Origin: JAHBVL01 sp964461025 | Lineage (GTDB): Bacteria; Chloroflexota; Chloroflexia; Thermomicrobiales; UBA6265 | DNA: 64,000 bases | Assembly (NCBI GenBank): GCA_964461025.1 | Contig: CAYWSE010000001.1 | Location: 73,377-137,376, forward strand | Reading direction: 5' to 3' | In this document: piece after piece, positions 16,217 through 25,405 of the stretch | Position numbering within the stretch: position 1 is the stretch's first letter | Layout: each line of letters begins with the position of its first letter | The notes under the pieces: model-generated | Database searches by the model: none | What the model saw: the letters and a program-made list of their open reading frames with translations, nothing else | What the model was told of the DNA's origin: nothing | Translations under genes and position numbers: made by a program

Positions 16217-17155
16217 CTAGAACATGGCCGTGCGGCCCGAGTACAGATAGTCTCGGGGCATCATGACACGCATCACGTGCGGACCGGGAGTGTTCGGCAA
16301 GACCTGGCACGCGCGGCCATCGGCGACCTGGGTTGCCACGAAAAATGCCTCGGTCAGATCGGCGTACCCGAACTCGTCACAGAGCCAATAGCAGAGATCA
16401 CGCACAGCGAGATTGAGTGCATCCTCCAAGTGTGTTGACGACGCGATCACACCGATTGAATCTGGCGCCTCGATTCGCGGCCAGGTCATCCGCTCCGGCT
16501 TTCCCTTTCGGAGCGTCAGCGTCAGCGTCGTCTCTGCCCGGATTTCGATTCCGCCACCGCAGAACTCGCCATCCGCCTGTGCTGCATGAGCATCACCGAT
16601 GTAAAAGTGCGCCCCCGTCACCCCAACCGGAAAGAGAAGCGTGTTCCCAGGCTTCGACTCGGGACAATCCATGTTTCCGCCCCACGGACTCGGATCGCCA
16701 TGGCGTCCCGACTCCAGCGGAGGCGTGCACCCAAGGCAACCGATCATTGGGCGAACGGGAAACCGAATCCGGTCGTTGTAGTGAACCCACCCATCCCGGA
16801 TATCGACAAACGTCGTCACCGGCTCGTCGAACCAATCGGGCTGCAGAAATGGCCACGTTCCAGTGAAGCCGGTCGAATCAGGAACGATCTCGTGAATGGT
16901 CACCGCCAGCACATCGCCCGGCTCGGCGCCGACCACTTCGATCGGGCCAGTCAGAGGCCCCGGAAACTTGCCCGCGTCCCGGTTCCGCCGAAACTCCGTG
17001 AGTCCAGCCGGCGTTGCCTGATCGGGATTCCGGACCTGCCCGGAGCGCGTATCCTCGGTTTCGATTACGATCGTCTCGCCCGATGCGATCGTCAAAATCG
17101 GCGCCGAAGGTTTCCGCAGGTCGTAGCCAAACTCTTCCAGTCTGATCCGTTTCAC
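16217..17155 (-). CDS. Acetamidase/formamidase family protein
   Basis: This ~312-residue member of the FmdA/AmdA family hydrolyses short-chain amides such as formamide or acetamide to the acid and ammonia. Diagnostic segments are visible: the PLTGPIEVVGAEPGD block with the core His in VTIHEI, the WGGNMDCPES loop, GDAHAAQADGE and the late VMMPRDY. The GTG at 17155 follows GGGGGA with five-base spacing and gives the family's normal length, so I prefer it to the longer frame reaching 17269. It sits between the SDR and the TIM-barrel gene in the same orientation. Confidence 0.9.
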   Translation of the reverse strand: MKRIRLEEFGYDLRKPSAPILTIASGETIVIETEDTRSGQVRNPDQATPAGLTEFRRNRDAGKFPGPLTGPIEVVGAEPGDVLAVTIHEIVPDSTGFTGTWPFLQPDWFDEPVTTFVDIRDGWVHYNDRIRFPVRPMIGCLGCTPPLESGRHGDPSPWGGNMDCPESKPGNTLLFPVGVTGAHFYIGDAHAAQADGEFCGGGIEIRAETTLTLTLRKGKPERMTWPRIEAPDSIGVIASSTHLEDALNLAVRDLCYWLCDEFGYADLTEAFFVATQVADGRACQVLPNTPGPHVMRVMMPRDYLYSGRTAMF

Positions 17156-17199
17156 ATCTTTCCCCCAGGACTTTGTCGACTGATCGCCGAATTCGCCGA

Positions 17200-18111
17200 T
17201 CAATGAACCTCCCCGAGCGCGTTCCTCAGGTAGTCCACCGAGAGCCGCTCCGGATCGTCTCCCTCCCATCTCGGTTCACCAAAGTGTTCCGGCCCGACCA
17301 CACCTGCGTATCCGGCGGCGTCCAGGGCAGCCAGCGCCGCGATCAGATCGACTTCCCCATCGCCCGGCAAGACCTCTTCCGCCCTGGGCCACCGACCCGT
17401 CACATCTCGTAGCTGGGCGTGATGGACTCGCCCACGGAACTCGCTCGCCGCGGCTCGCACATCAGCTCCCATAATGTGCATGCCTGTGCAGAAGCACAGA
17501 CCGTTGTGCGTGCTCGGGACCGCTTCCAGCAATCGCCGCGCATCATCGAGAGACGACAGGAGATACGGCCCATCCCACGCATCGCGCCGAAATGCGTGGT
17601 ACTCCTCCATCCGCAACCCTTCTTTGAGAGCAGGGGTTCTCACCGCAGGTGGCAGACACCGCCATACAGGGTGACTGGCAATCCGTACATCAGTCGCCTC
17701 AGCCTCGTTCGCCATTTCACGCATAAACGCGAATAGCCCCTCCCAGTACCGGACCACATCGTCAGCATCCTCCGGATGGGGGAAATGCTGGTAATACAGC
17801 AACGTCCCAATCCCCGCCGTGCCCAGGGCCTCAAGTGTCTGGAGCTGCGCGTCAATCGCCTTCCGGTGACCAGCGGGATCGATCAGCAATCCGGGATTTC
17901 TCCCCGTCGCCCCATTTGCTGAATCGATCGCAATCCCTTCCGCCGCCAATGCGGAGCGCATCTCGCGAAGCACCGCCAGAGACGGCACACCCTCCTCCTG
18001 ATAGCCGGGGATCGAATCGAGAAGGATGCAGACGTTCTGTAGATTGAGATTCCGGCAGCGCTCGATAATTGCGGGGACATCAGTGTCGTACACATAGAGC
18101 ACGATCTTCAT
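17200..18111 (-). CDS. Mannonate dehydratase-like (UxuA-type) TIM-barrel protein
   Basis: This 303-residue protein has the xylose-isomerase-like TIM-barrel fold and resembles UxuA, which dehydrates D-mannonate to 2-keto-3-deoxygluconate. UxuA-like landmarks are GLCFCTGMHIMGADV (metal-ligand region), VHHAQLRDVTG and the C-terminal GVVGPEHFGEP. It lacks the longer insertions of E. coli UxuA, so a related sugar-acid dehydratase or epimerase is equally possible. It lies between the penicillin-acylase and acetamidase genes. Confidence 0.72.
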   Translation of the reverse strand: MKIVLYVYDTDVPAIIERCRNLNLQNVCILLDSIPGYQEEGVPSLAVLREMRSALAAEGIAIDSANGATGRNPGLLIDPAGHRKAIDAQLQTLEALGTAGIGTLLYYQHFPHPEDADDVVRYWEGLFAFMREMANEAEATDVRIASHPVWRCLPPAVRTPALKEGLRMEEYHAFRRDAWDGPYLLSSLDDARRLLEAVPSTHNGLCFCTGMHIMGADVRAAASEFRGRVHHAQLRDVTGRWPRAEEVLPGDGEVDLIAALAALDAAGYAGVVGPEHFGEPRWEGDDPERLSVDYLRNALGEVH

Positions 18112-18145
18112 AAACTGCCGTTCCTTCCCAAGCTCTCCACGAATC

Positions 18146-20470
18146 TCATGCCTGCGGCGCGATCCTCACGAATCCCGATGCGGACCCATCCAGCCGTCCC
18201 CGATCACCAACAATCTCGTGATATTCCCCGGCAATCCACGAGCGGAACTGATCCTCGTAATGCGGACTTCCTGGCTGTCCCGATTGGCCGAGGTTCTGGC
18301 AAACGGATAGAGCAAACTCCTCGCCCATATCCGCGACCACCTGAAGCTCGGCGCCACTCGTCGATTCGAAAGTCGCTCCGAGTCCGGTATTCCGGACCGT
18401 CGAGACTCCTCCCGAAACACCCTCCGGTCCAACGTCGAACAATGCAGCGGTCACGCCATTCGACAAGGGATGACGAAAGTGCGCCGCGTGGATATCCCCC
18501 CATCGCCAACCCTTCGATTCTGGTCCGTATCGCTCCTGGACAGCCGCGAACGACTCTTTCACACACCGCTCCAGAATCGCCCTGGCGTCCTCCGCGAACC
18601 AGCCAAGCGACGGGTCTTCCAGAACCGCCGTCGCCGCCGATCCCATTCCCGTCACCACCGGCAGCAGATGCTCTGGAAAACGCTCGGCATAGACACACGT
18701 GAACCACCGCTGCCGAAACATCTCGAACACGACCGGTGGTCTCGAGTCGCGCTCATAATGGAAGTCCCAACCATTGAGAATCTCCAGAAACGCCGCCACG
18801 TCCGGGTCAGCAGACCCCGCCAGAGCAGACGCCACCAGCTTCGTCAGTCGTTCCGCGAATGGCGAAAAGGTATCGAGCTGGAGTCGCCTGCACGCCGCGC
18901 GATCAAACGCATCTACCTCCGCGAGCATCTCCCGGATACGCCTGGCCCGGTCTCCAGCGGCAAATGCGCCGTAGATTGGCACCGGAAAATCAACCGGCGC
19001 GGTTCGATTGTTCGCGGAGATTACATACCCAGTTGCTGGATTGTCCACCCGGGGCATCGCATCGAATGCGGCAAACCCGGTCCAGGCATCGTTCGGCTCG
19101 TTTGCCTTGCGGTACCCACGTGTCACCCGCCCCCGAACCGGAATTGCGGCGGTGCATTGATACCTTGCCGAGCCATTCTCTCCCGCGACAATCCAGTTGA
19201 ATGTCGGCAGTACCCACGATCTCAGCGCCGACCGGAACTCCTCCCAATCGCCCGCCCGGTTCATCGCAATCAGCGCTCCCACACTGTCGATCGGCTGTTG
19301 TCCCACCCAACGCATCGAGAGCGGTGGATCACCATTCGGGTCCACCGGCGACAGCAGGTGATTAACGATCGGCCCCCGGCTGCTCTCCCGTATCACCAGA
19401 CGCTCCGGCTCGCGACCCGCTACGGAAATATCAACCGTCCGCGTGGCGAATGGCGTCCACCTGTCCCCATCCAGATACGCATCGCCGCTCGCGTCCACCT
19501 CTTCGATGTAGAGGTCGCGCAGCGACGTGTTGTTGTTCGTGAATCCCCAGGCGAGAGTGCGGTTGCGACCCAGGATGACTCCAGGCGCGCCGGCGAAAAT
19601 CGCCCCCATCACGTCATCGTCGGGACCAACGAGATGACACTCGTACCAAGTCGATGGCAACCCGAAGGGCAAGTGCGGGTCGCTGCCCATCACCCCACCA
19701 CCTGATGCGGTCAACGCGCCGCTGACTGCCCAGTTGTTGCTCCCGGTTAGTCCGGAATCGCTACCAGCCTGGAGATTGCTCGCGATCGATGCGCCACCAG
19801 GAACGATCGTCTCCTCAGGAAACTCTGGCGTCATCGCGACATCCAGCAGCCGGCTCTCCTGAAGCGTGCGCAGGCAAGCCTCACCCGCCACAATACTGGC
19901 CAGACGCCCATTCAACTGCCACCAGAATCCCCGCACCGCGGCAAGTACATCGATAGGTCGCCACGGTTCGGGTTCATAGCCAAGCAGGTCGAATTCGATC
20001 GGCAGATTGCCAATCTGCAATTCCACCAGGCGATTGATGCCCGCGGTGAACGCTTCCAGCACGTCGTGCGCTGTCTCGCTCATTGCGGCAGCATCGGCCT
20101 CCGCATGCCGGTCTGAGCCAATCGTCCGATGCTGGACATCGGAGCTCAGTGACCCCGCGCCCGCCACCTCGGACAACCGTCCAAGTCCTCGCCGCCGGAG
20201 CATATCCATCTGCCACAGACGGTCCTGGGCCAGGGCAAATCCCAGCCCGAAAAAGAGATCGGCGCTGCTCTGCGCGGAAATGCGAGGAATGCCAAGAGGG
20301 TCGCGGAGAATCTCGACCGGCCCCGTCACCGCCCCCCGGATCGACAACTCTTGCTTCGGCAATCGTTCAGCCAGGTCCCGGCGGATCGCCTCCCGGACGT
20401 CAGCGACTGGTGCGGCGCCCAATTCTCCCGAGCGCATGATCTCCAGCAATGCGCTTCTGCCGAACTCCAT
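18146..20470 (-). CDS. Penicillin acylase family (Ntn-hydrolase) amidase
   Basis: This 774-residue amide hydrolase belongs to the penicillin/cephalosporin/AHL acylase family. The precursor normally self-cleaves so that an internal Ser becomes the N-terminal nucleophile. Here the site is TGSNNWAVSG with Ser at about residue 244, followed by the family segment GGGVMGSDPHLPFGLP. The alpha region contains IPRISAQSSADLFFGLGFALAQDRLWQMD. There is no obvious signal peptide, unlike periplasmic acylases, so a cytoplasmic role is likely. The ATG at 20470 has a strong GGGGGAG site. Related enzymes cleave N-acyl amino acids, lactones or aromatic amides; the real substrate is unknown. Confidence 0.92.
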   Translation of the reverse strand: MEFGRSALLEIMRSGELGAAPVADVREAIRRDLAERLPKQELSIRGAVTGPVEILRDPLGIPRISAQSSADLFFGLGFALAQDRLWQMDMLRRRGLGRLSEVAGAGSLSSDVQHRTIGSDRHAEADAAAMSETAHDVLEAFTAGINRLVELQIGNLPIEFDLLGYEPEPWRPIDVLAAVRGFWWQLNGRLASIVAGEACLRTLQESRLLDVAMTPEFPEETIVPGGASIASNLQAGSDSGLTGSNNWAVSGALTASGGGVMGSDPHLPFGLPSTWYECHLVGPDDDVMGAIFAGAPGVILGRNRTLAWGFTNNNTSLRDLYIEEVDASGDAYLDGDRWTPFATRTVDISVAGREPERLVIRESSRGPIVNHLLSPVDPNGDPPLSMRWVGQQPIDSVGALIAMNRAGDWEEFRSALRSWVLPTFNWIVAGENGSARYQCTAAIPVRGRVTRGYRKANEPNDAWTGFAAFDAMPRVDNPATGYVISANNRTAPVDFPVPIYGAFAAGDRARRIREMLAEVDAFDRAACRRLQLDTFSPFAERLTKLVASALAGSADPDVAAFLEILNGWDFHYERDSRPPVVFEMFRQRWFTCVYAERFPEHLLPVVTGMGSAATAVLEDPSLGWFAEDARAILERCVKESFAAVQERYGPESKGWRWGDIHAAHFRHPLSNGVTAALFDVGPEGVSGGVSTVRNTGLGATFESTSGAELQVVADMGEEFALSVCQNLGQSGQPGSPHYEDQFRSWIAGEYHEIVGDRGRLDGSASGFVRIAPQA

Positions 20471-20519
20471 CGTTGCTCCCCCGCCACCAGGTGTTGCCGG
20501 CCCTGAAGAGGCCGCGGCA

Positions 20520-21596
20520 TCAATCGCCAAACCGGAACAATCGTTTCAGATTTCCGCCCAGAATGGCGTCCATCTCTTCTGGTGCAATGAATCCAGCGTG
20601 TCGCCGCAGATACTCCAGCGACTGGGCATAAGTGCAATGCCGGAGCACATTCGGAATGTCTGATCCCCACGCAAACGCCCTCGCACCGCACGAGTGGAAA
20701 ATGATGCGAATCTCTTCCAGGGCCTCGTGATAGGGGTACTCCTGATGCCCACCCACGGAAATGGGATAGAGCAGCTCGAAACAGACCTGACCAGTACTCG
20801 CCAGCTCCACAATCACCGCGGGAAGCTGTTTCACATCGTGATCGACAACCGATCCGGCCAGCCCGCCGGGAACGACCATGTTCAGGTTCGGGCAACGTTC
20901 CAGCAACCGCTGCCACCGACGGAACTGCCCGAGGTAGCCTTCATTCCCTGAACCGATCGCCGCGCCCGGCACCCAGTACGTGACCAGTCCCAGCTGCTCG
21001 ACAGTCCGCCAGAAGGGGAGCTGTTCGTCACTGTCCACCTCGTTCGCGTTCGTGCCCGTCCAATACGTCCTGCTATCGAAGAAAATCCCCCGCAGCCCAA
21101 GCTGGCCGGCAGCCGCGTGCAGGTCATCGATCATCGATTGCTCACCGACTCGCGTTTCGTCGACGTGGGCCGTGCCGATCAAGCGACCAGGATACCGGGC
21201 GACCGCCTCAGCGAACATCGCATCGAGCGCTCCGTAGAAATGATCGTTCTGAAGAATCGCCAGGTCGATGCCCGCATAGTCCATTTCCGCAATGAGGTAA
21301 TCCGCATCGCAGGCATTGTCGACGAGCGACGGAGGCATGAACTGCTTGTAATACTCGACCCCGTCTATGCTCCATTCAAACCGGCCAAAACGCCCGACAT
21401 GGAAACCAATCTCCTGCATTCCCGCGGGAGAAAAGTCGTCCGGGTCCCAAATCTGATGAGGTACGATGGCATTATCCGACGTCCGCCGGACAGGTTGCCG
21501 GTTTCCGTTCAAACCTCGCTGCAGAAACGCGAGATGGCGTTCCCCGGGGGCATGCTGCAGGAACGGAAAAACATGCGCGTGCGCGTCGATGATCAT
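20520..21596 (-). CDS. Amidohydrolase family 2 protein (ACMSD-like)
   Basis: This 358-residue metal-dependent hydrolase or decarboxylase of the amidohydrolase-2 (ACMSD/gamma-resorcylate decarboxylase) group begins with IIDAHAHVFPF, the HxH metal motif. Further metal or catalytic elements are GTAHVDE, an IIFHSCGARAFAWGSDIPN segment carrying the barrel Asp, and the tail ILGGNLKRLFRF. It is the first gene of the minus-strand run, diverging from the ABC importer. The reaction could be decarboxylation or hydrolysis. Confidence 0.88.
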   Translation of the reverse strand: MIIDAHAHVFPFLQHAPGERHLAFLQRGLNGNRQPVRRTSDNAIVPHQIWDPDDFSPAGMQEIGFHVGRFGRFEWSIDGVEYYKQFMPPSLVDNACDADYLIAEMDYAGIDLAILQNDHFYGALDAMFAEAVARYPGRLIGTAHVDETRVGEQSMIDDLHAAAGQLGLRGIFFDSRTYWTGTNANEVDSDEQLPFWRTVEQLGLVTYWVPGAAIGSGNEGYLGQFRRWQRLLERCPNLNMVVPGGLAGSVVDHDVKQLPAVIVELASTGQVCFELLYPISVGGHQEYPYHEALEEIRIIFHSCGARAFAWGSDIPNVLRHCTYAQSLEYLRRHAGFIAPEEMDAILGGNLKRLFRFGD

Positions 21597-21795
21597 CGGT
21601 GTCGCCAGTTTTCCTCACGATGAGAACAAATCACTTGACGATCACCCGAAAGCGCTTGCGCAGACAAGAGTGAAGATATGATATAGAATAAAATGCAGAC
21701 GATACAATCGTCAAGAATGGTTGTGTGGGCACCCCCGGATCGTGCTGATCCTGACTCGTCCACACGTTCGTTGGGCACGTGGAGGTCATGTACTG
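21597..21795. promoter_or_regulatory. Divergent control region between amidohydrolase operon and ABC importer
   Basis: This AT-richer 199-bp stretch contains a TGATAT half-site (21679-21684) resembling the arms of the palindrome in front of gntR (26186-26205), and a small inverted repeat GACGATACAATCGTC (21698-21712). The importer start at 21796 is preceded by a consensus GGAGGT at 21781-21786. Control of both operons by the nearby GntR regulator is inferred. Confidence 0.45.
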
Positions 21796-23421
21796 ATGGC
21801 ATCGAAAAGCATCATTCCGGCCGGAACGCTTCCGTTGAATCAGTCACTCAGCAGACGTGAGCTCGGTCGCCGGGCTGCCGCGGCAGGATTGGCCATTCCC
21901 GCAGTTTCCTCGTTGACCGGCGTGCACACGCTTCTTCCACGAGGCGCTGCCGCTCAGACCGCCGGCGGCACGACAGTCTGGGCGGCAGAGTCCGACCCCG
22001 TCAGCCTCGATCCCATTGTCGATAGTGGCTTTGCGGCAACACAGGCATTCGAGCATTCATACGAAAGCCTGACCGGCTATGACGAGAACCTCAACATCGT
22101 CCCCGCCCTCGCCGAAAGCTGGGAAACGCCGGACGATCTGACCTACATCTTCCACCTTCGTCAGGGTGTGAAGTTCCACGACGGCAGCGACTTCACCGCC
22201 GAGGATGTGAAGTACACCTTCGACTTCGTCATCGATCAGGACGGCCCCGCCGGTTGGCGCGTCAACTTCAGTCAGGTCGAGTCTGTCGAGATCATCGATT
22301 CGCACACGGTGCAATTCAACAACAACTCTCCTTTCCCCGGTCTCCTCGGAGCCATGGCCATTCTGCGAAGCTCGATGGTGGTCAAGCAAGGAGCGTTCGA
22401 GTCTCCGGACCTGGCCACGTCGATCAATGGGACCGGTCCATTCAAGCTCATCGAATACGTTCCCAAGGACTACATCCTTTATCAGCGCAATCCCGACTAC
22501 TGGGGCGCACCGTTGCCAAACATCGAGGAAGTCACCTTCAAAATCCTCGAGGATGAAGAAACACGCATAGCCGGCTTGCGCGGCGGATCACTCGACTACG
22601 CCGCGCTATCCACGGACGGCATGCTCCGCCTGGAGGGCGATGACAGTTTCGTGATCACCAGCGCCCCCCGTTGTTATCTCTACATACTTCAGCTCAACCC
22701 CCGGCGTCCCCACTGGTACCACCCGAGCGTTCGCAAGGCGATTGCCCTGGCGGTCAACCGGCAAGAGATCAGTGAAAAGGTCTTTTCCGGTGGTTTGCAC
22801 TTGTCGGGCCCCATTCCTGAAGGCTTCGGCGACTGGGCTCTGCCCAGAGCGGAGCTTGAGGCGGTCTATACGGATGATCTCGACCAGGCGAGAGCGTTGC
22901 TGGCCGAAGGAGGCATTGAGGAGGGCGCCGAGCTTGACTTCGTCGTCACCGCGTTCAATCAGTTCTTCCCGGGATTGGCTGTCGTCGTCGCCGATCAGCT
23001 AAGCCGAGTCGGAATCAATGTCAATATTCGGCAGCTCGAAACCGGCGTTTTCATCACGGAAACCGGGCCGGACGGCGGCTACAACTTTGACATGCAACCC
23101 AACGCGTTCTCTCCGCGTCACGATCCTGACGGGTTTGTTTTCCGCTTCCACTCCGATCAGATGCTGGCCAGCTCGGAAACATCGCTCGAAAGCCCCGAAC
23201 TCGATGAACTGCTCGTTCAGGGGCGCACCACGATCGATCCCGCGCTCCGCAAGGAGTACTACGACAGCGCCCAGCGCCTGCTGCTGGATCTGGCGCCGAT
23301 GGTCTGGATCGGTAACGACAGCGTGATCGAGGCGGTCCGCACCAACATTCAGGGGTACACGCAGAGCCCATTCTCACGGAGAGACTGGGGTCTCAAGCAC
23401 GCCTCGATCGAATCGGACTAG
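21796..23421 (+). CDS. ABC transporter substrate-binding protein, family 5 (peptide/nickel/opine type)
   Basis: This 541-residue extracytoplasmic solute receptor delivers its ligand to the DppBC-type permeases encoded just downstream. A twin-arginine-like signal (RRELGRRAAAAGLAIPAV) is followed by the mature start TTVWAAESDPVSLDPI. Typical SBP_bac_5 elements include TYIFHLRQGVKFHDGSDFTAEDVKYTFDF and NGTGPFKLIEYVPKDY. The ligand class (peptide, opine, glycoside or other) is not predictable. The ATG at 21796 has a consensus GGAGGT nine bases upstream. Divergent hydrolases suggest an amide-linked nutrient. Confidence 0.93.
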   Translation: MASKSIIPAGTLPLNQSLSRRELGRRAAAAGLAIPAVSSLTGVHTLLPRGAAAQTAGGTTVWAAESDPVSLDPIVDSGFAATQAFEHSYESLTGYDENLNIVPALAESWETPDDLTYIFHLRQGVKFHDGSDFTAEDVKYTFDFVIDQDGPAGWRVNFSQVESVEIIDSHTVQFNNNSPFPGLLGAMAILRSSMVVKQGAFESPDLATSINGTGPFKLIEYVPKDYILYQRNPDYWGAPLPNIEEVTFKILEDEETRIAGLRGGSLDYAALSTDGMLRLEGDDSFVITSAPRCYLYILQLNPRRPHWYHPSVRKAIALAVNRQEISEKVFSGGLHLSGPIPEGFGDWALPRAELEAVYTDDLDQARALLAEGGIEEGAELDFVVTAFNQFFPGLAVVVADQLSRVGINVNIRQLETGVFITETGPDGGYNFDMQPNAFSPRHDPDGFVFRFHSDQMLASSETSLESPELDELLVQGRTTIDPALRKEYYDSAQRLLLDLAPMVWIGNDSVIEAVRTNIQGYTQSPFSRRDWGLKHASIESD

Positions 23422-23514
23422 CCCGGAGTAGGGAATTTCTGCCAGAACGGGGCAGGCGCGCCGCACGCCATGTTGCGCGCCGTGCCTCCTTTTTGAAGGT
23501 GGGGCTCCACTGAC

Positions 23515-24465
23515 ATGAGCACATATCTCCTTCGTCGGCTGGCGCAAATGATTCCGACCATCATCGGGATTTCGATCCTCGTGTTCGGTCTCATGCGCCT
23601 CCTTCCTGGCGATATCGTGTCCCTCATGACGAATCCGGACAACCCCATGCCGGAGGATCAGCGCGAAACGCTCCGCCGGATGTTCGGGCTCAATGACCCC
23701 ATTTACGTCCAATATGCAAAATGGGCCGGTGGCGTGCTTCAGGGTGATCTGGGAATCTCACTTCGGATGTCGACACCAGTCACAAGTTTGCTCTTCCAGC
23801 GGCTCGGCGTCACCCTGGAGCTCGCAATGCTCTCAGTCGCCCTTTCCACGATGGTGGCCGTGCCACTCGGTGTGATCGCTGCAATGCGGCCAAACGGCCT
23901 CATGGCCACAGTCGTCCAGATTCTCGGTCTCGTCGGATTGTCGTTTCCAAGCTTCTGGATAGCGACCATGCTGCTCCTGGTGACGTCGCTGTATCTGGGC
24001 TGGCAACCACAGATGGTCTGGGTCAGCCCATTTGAGGACCTGCGTGGCAATCTGGAGCAAATGCTCCTTCCTGTCCTCTCGCTCAGCCTTGGGCTGATTG
24101 CCGTTGTCATGCGCATGACACGTTCGACCATGCTTGACACATTGAGTCAGGACTATGTCCGCACGGCCCGGGCCAAGGGAAACCGCGAACGCATCGTCAT
24201 TTGGCGGCACGCCTTCAAGAACGCCTTGATTCCAATCATTACCGTCGTTGGGCTGCAAATCGGCGGGCTTCTTGGCGGCGCGGTGGTGATCGAGCAGATT
24301 TTCGGGCTCCCCGGAATCGGCTGGCTGATCCTCAACGCGATCTATCAGCGCGACTACCCGGTGGTTCAGGGAGGCGTGCTCTTTGTTGCTCTTGGATTCC
24401 TCTTTGTCAATCTGATTGTCGATTTGCTGTACGCGGCGGTCAATCCCCGCATTCGATACACGTGA
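23515..24465 (+). CDS. ABC transporter permease, DppB type
   Basis: This 316-residue inner-membrane permease has about six transmembrane helices. The N-terminal signature MSTYLLRRLAQMIPTIIGISILVF is typical for DppB/OppB, and the EAA loop that contacts the ATPase reads DYVRTARAKGNRERIVIWRHAFKNALIP. It follows the binding-protein gene by 93 bp and precedes the DppC-type permease by 40 bp. No ATPase gene follows; the regulator comes next. Confidence 0.95.
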   Translation: MSTYLLRRLAQMIPTIIGISILVFGLMRLLPGDIVSLMTNPDNPMPEDQRETLRRMFGLNDPIYVQYAKWAGGVLQGDLGISLRMSTPVTSLLFQRLGVTLELAMLSVALSTMVAVPLGVIAAMRPNGLMATVVQILGLVGLSFPSFWIATMLLLVTSLYLGWQPQMVWVSPFEDLRGNLEQMLLPVLSLSLGLIAVVMRMTRSTMLDTLSQDYVRTARAKGNRERIVIWRHAFKNALIPIITVVGLQIGGLLGGAVVIEQIFGLPGIGWLILNAIYQRDYPVVQGGVLFVALGFLFVNLIVDLLYAAVNPRIRYT

Positions 24466-24505
24466 GGGTTCCTCAGCGAATGGTTCGGAATCGATGTGAG
24501 CAGCC

Positions 24506-25405
24506 ATGGCCGCAACGATGACATCCGTCGAATCCGTCCGTCTTGGCGGAGCCTCCGATCGTGCTCAGGGCATCGTGCGCACGACACTCCGCGGAATCGT
24601 TCGAACGCCAGTCGGCGCGATCGGCATGGGAATCGTTCTGCTGCTGATTGTCAGCGCACTCTTCGCACCTTGGCTGGCGCCATTCGATCCCATTGCCCAA
24701 CCTGCCACTCGGCTCCTGCCTCCTGGAAACCCGTACTGGCTCGGCACTGATCAGTTCGGCCGTGACACTCTGAGCCGCATCATTTACGGAGCGCGTGTGG
24801 CGCTGATGGTCGGCGTGATCTCCGTCACCATCGCCCTGGCCATCGGGGGCACACTCGGACTCATCTCAGGCTTCTACCTTGGCGTCGTCGATAGCCTGAT
24901 TCAGCGCGTCGTCGACACGATGTTGGCCTTTCCGGGACTGATTCTGATCATTGCGATTTCCAGTGTGCTCGGCCCCAGTATGGCCACGGCGATGCTGGCG
25001 ATCGGCATCGTTCAATCCTCCGGCTTCGCCCGAATCGTTCGCGGTTCGGTGCTTGTCGTCATGCAGGAGCAATATGTGGAAAGCGCCCGTTCGGTCGGAG
25101 TCAGACCCGTCCGGATCATGGCTCGCTACCTGTTGCCGAATATCTCCGCGCCGCTCATCGTCCAGACAACGCTTGCCTTCTCGACTGCAATTCTGGCTGA
25201 AGCAGGACTGTCTTTTCTCGGTCTCGGAACGCAGCCTCCCGACCCATCCTGGGGAACGATGCTGGGAGACGGGAGAAGGTACATGGAACTGGCGCCGGCT
25301 GTGGCGATCTTCCCTGGACTGGCAATCTCGATAGCCGTACTCGGATTTAACCTGCTCGGCGACGCGCTGCGCGATCAACTCGATCCAACCATGCGAACCC
25401 GCTGA
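24506..25405 (+). CDS. ABC transporter permease, DppC type
   Basis: This 299-residue inner-membrane partner of the DppB-like protein has an N-terminal helix followed by the conserved periplasmic segment WLGTDQFGRDTLSRIIYGAR. Its EAA loop reads QYVESARSVGVRPVRIMARYLLPNI. Its TGA stop at 25403-25405 directly abuts the stop of the convergent gntR gene, leaving no untranslated spacer. The two ATPases expected for this importer class must be encoded elsewhere. Confidence 0.95.
   Translation: MAATMTSVESVRLGGASDRAQGIVRTTLRGIVRTPVGAIGMGIVLLLIVSALFAPWLAPFDPIAQPATRLLPPGNPYWLGTDQFGRDTLSRIIYGARVALMVGVISVTIALAIGGTLGLISGFYLGVVDSLIQRVVDTMLAFPGLILIIAISSVLGPSMATAMLAIGIVQSSGFARIVRGSVLVVMQEQYVESARSVGVRPVRIMARYLLPNISAPLIVQTTLAFSTAILAEAGLSFLGLGTQPPDPSWGTMLGDGRRYMELAPAVAIFPGLAISIAVLGFNLLGDALRDQLDPTMRTR

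Noticed and set aside
14953..16266. A 437-residue plus-strand frame across the TfoX and SDR genes
   Set aside because: Covers two clear minus-strand genes and has no protein-family features.
18470..19705. A 411-residue plus-strand frame inside the penicillin-acylase gene
   Set aside because: Antisense, no motif, and Arg-rich, as expected for a high-GC shadow.
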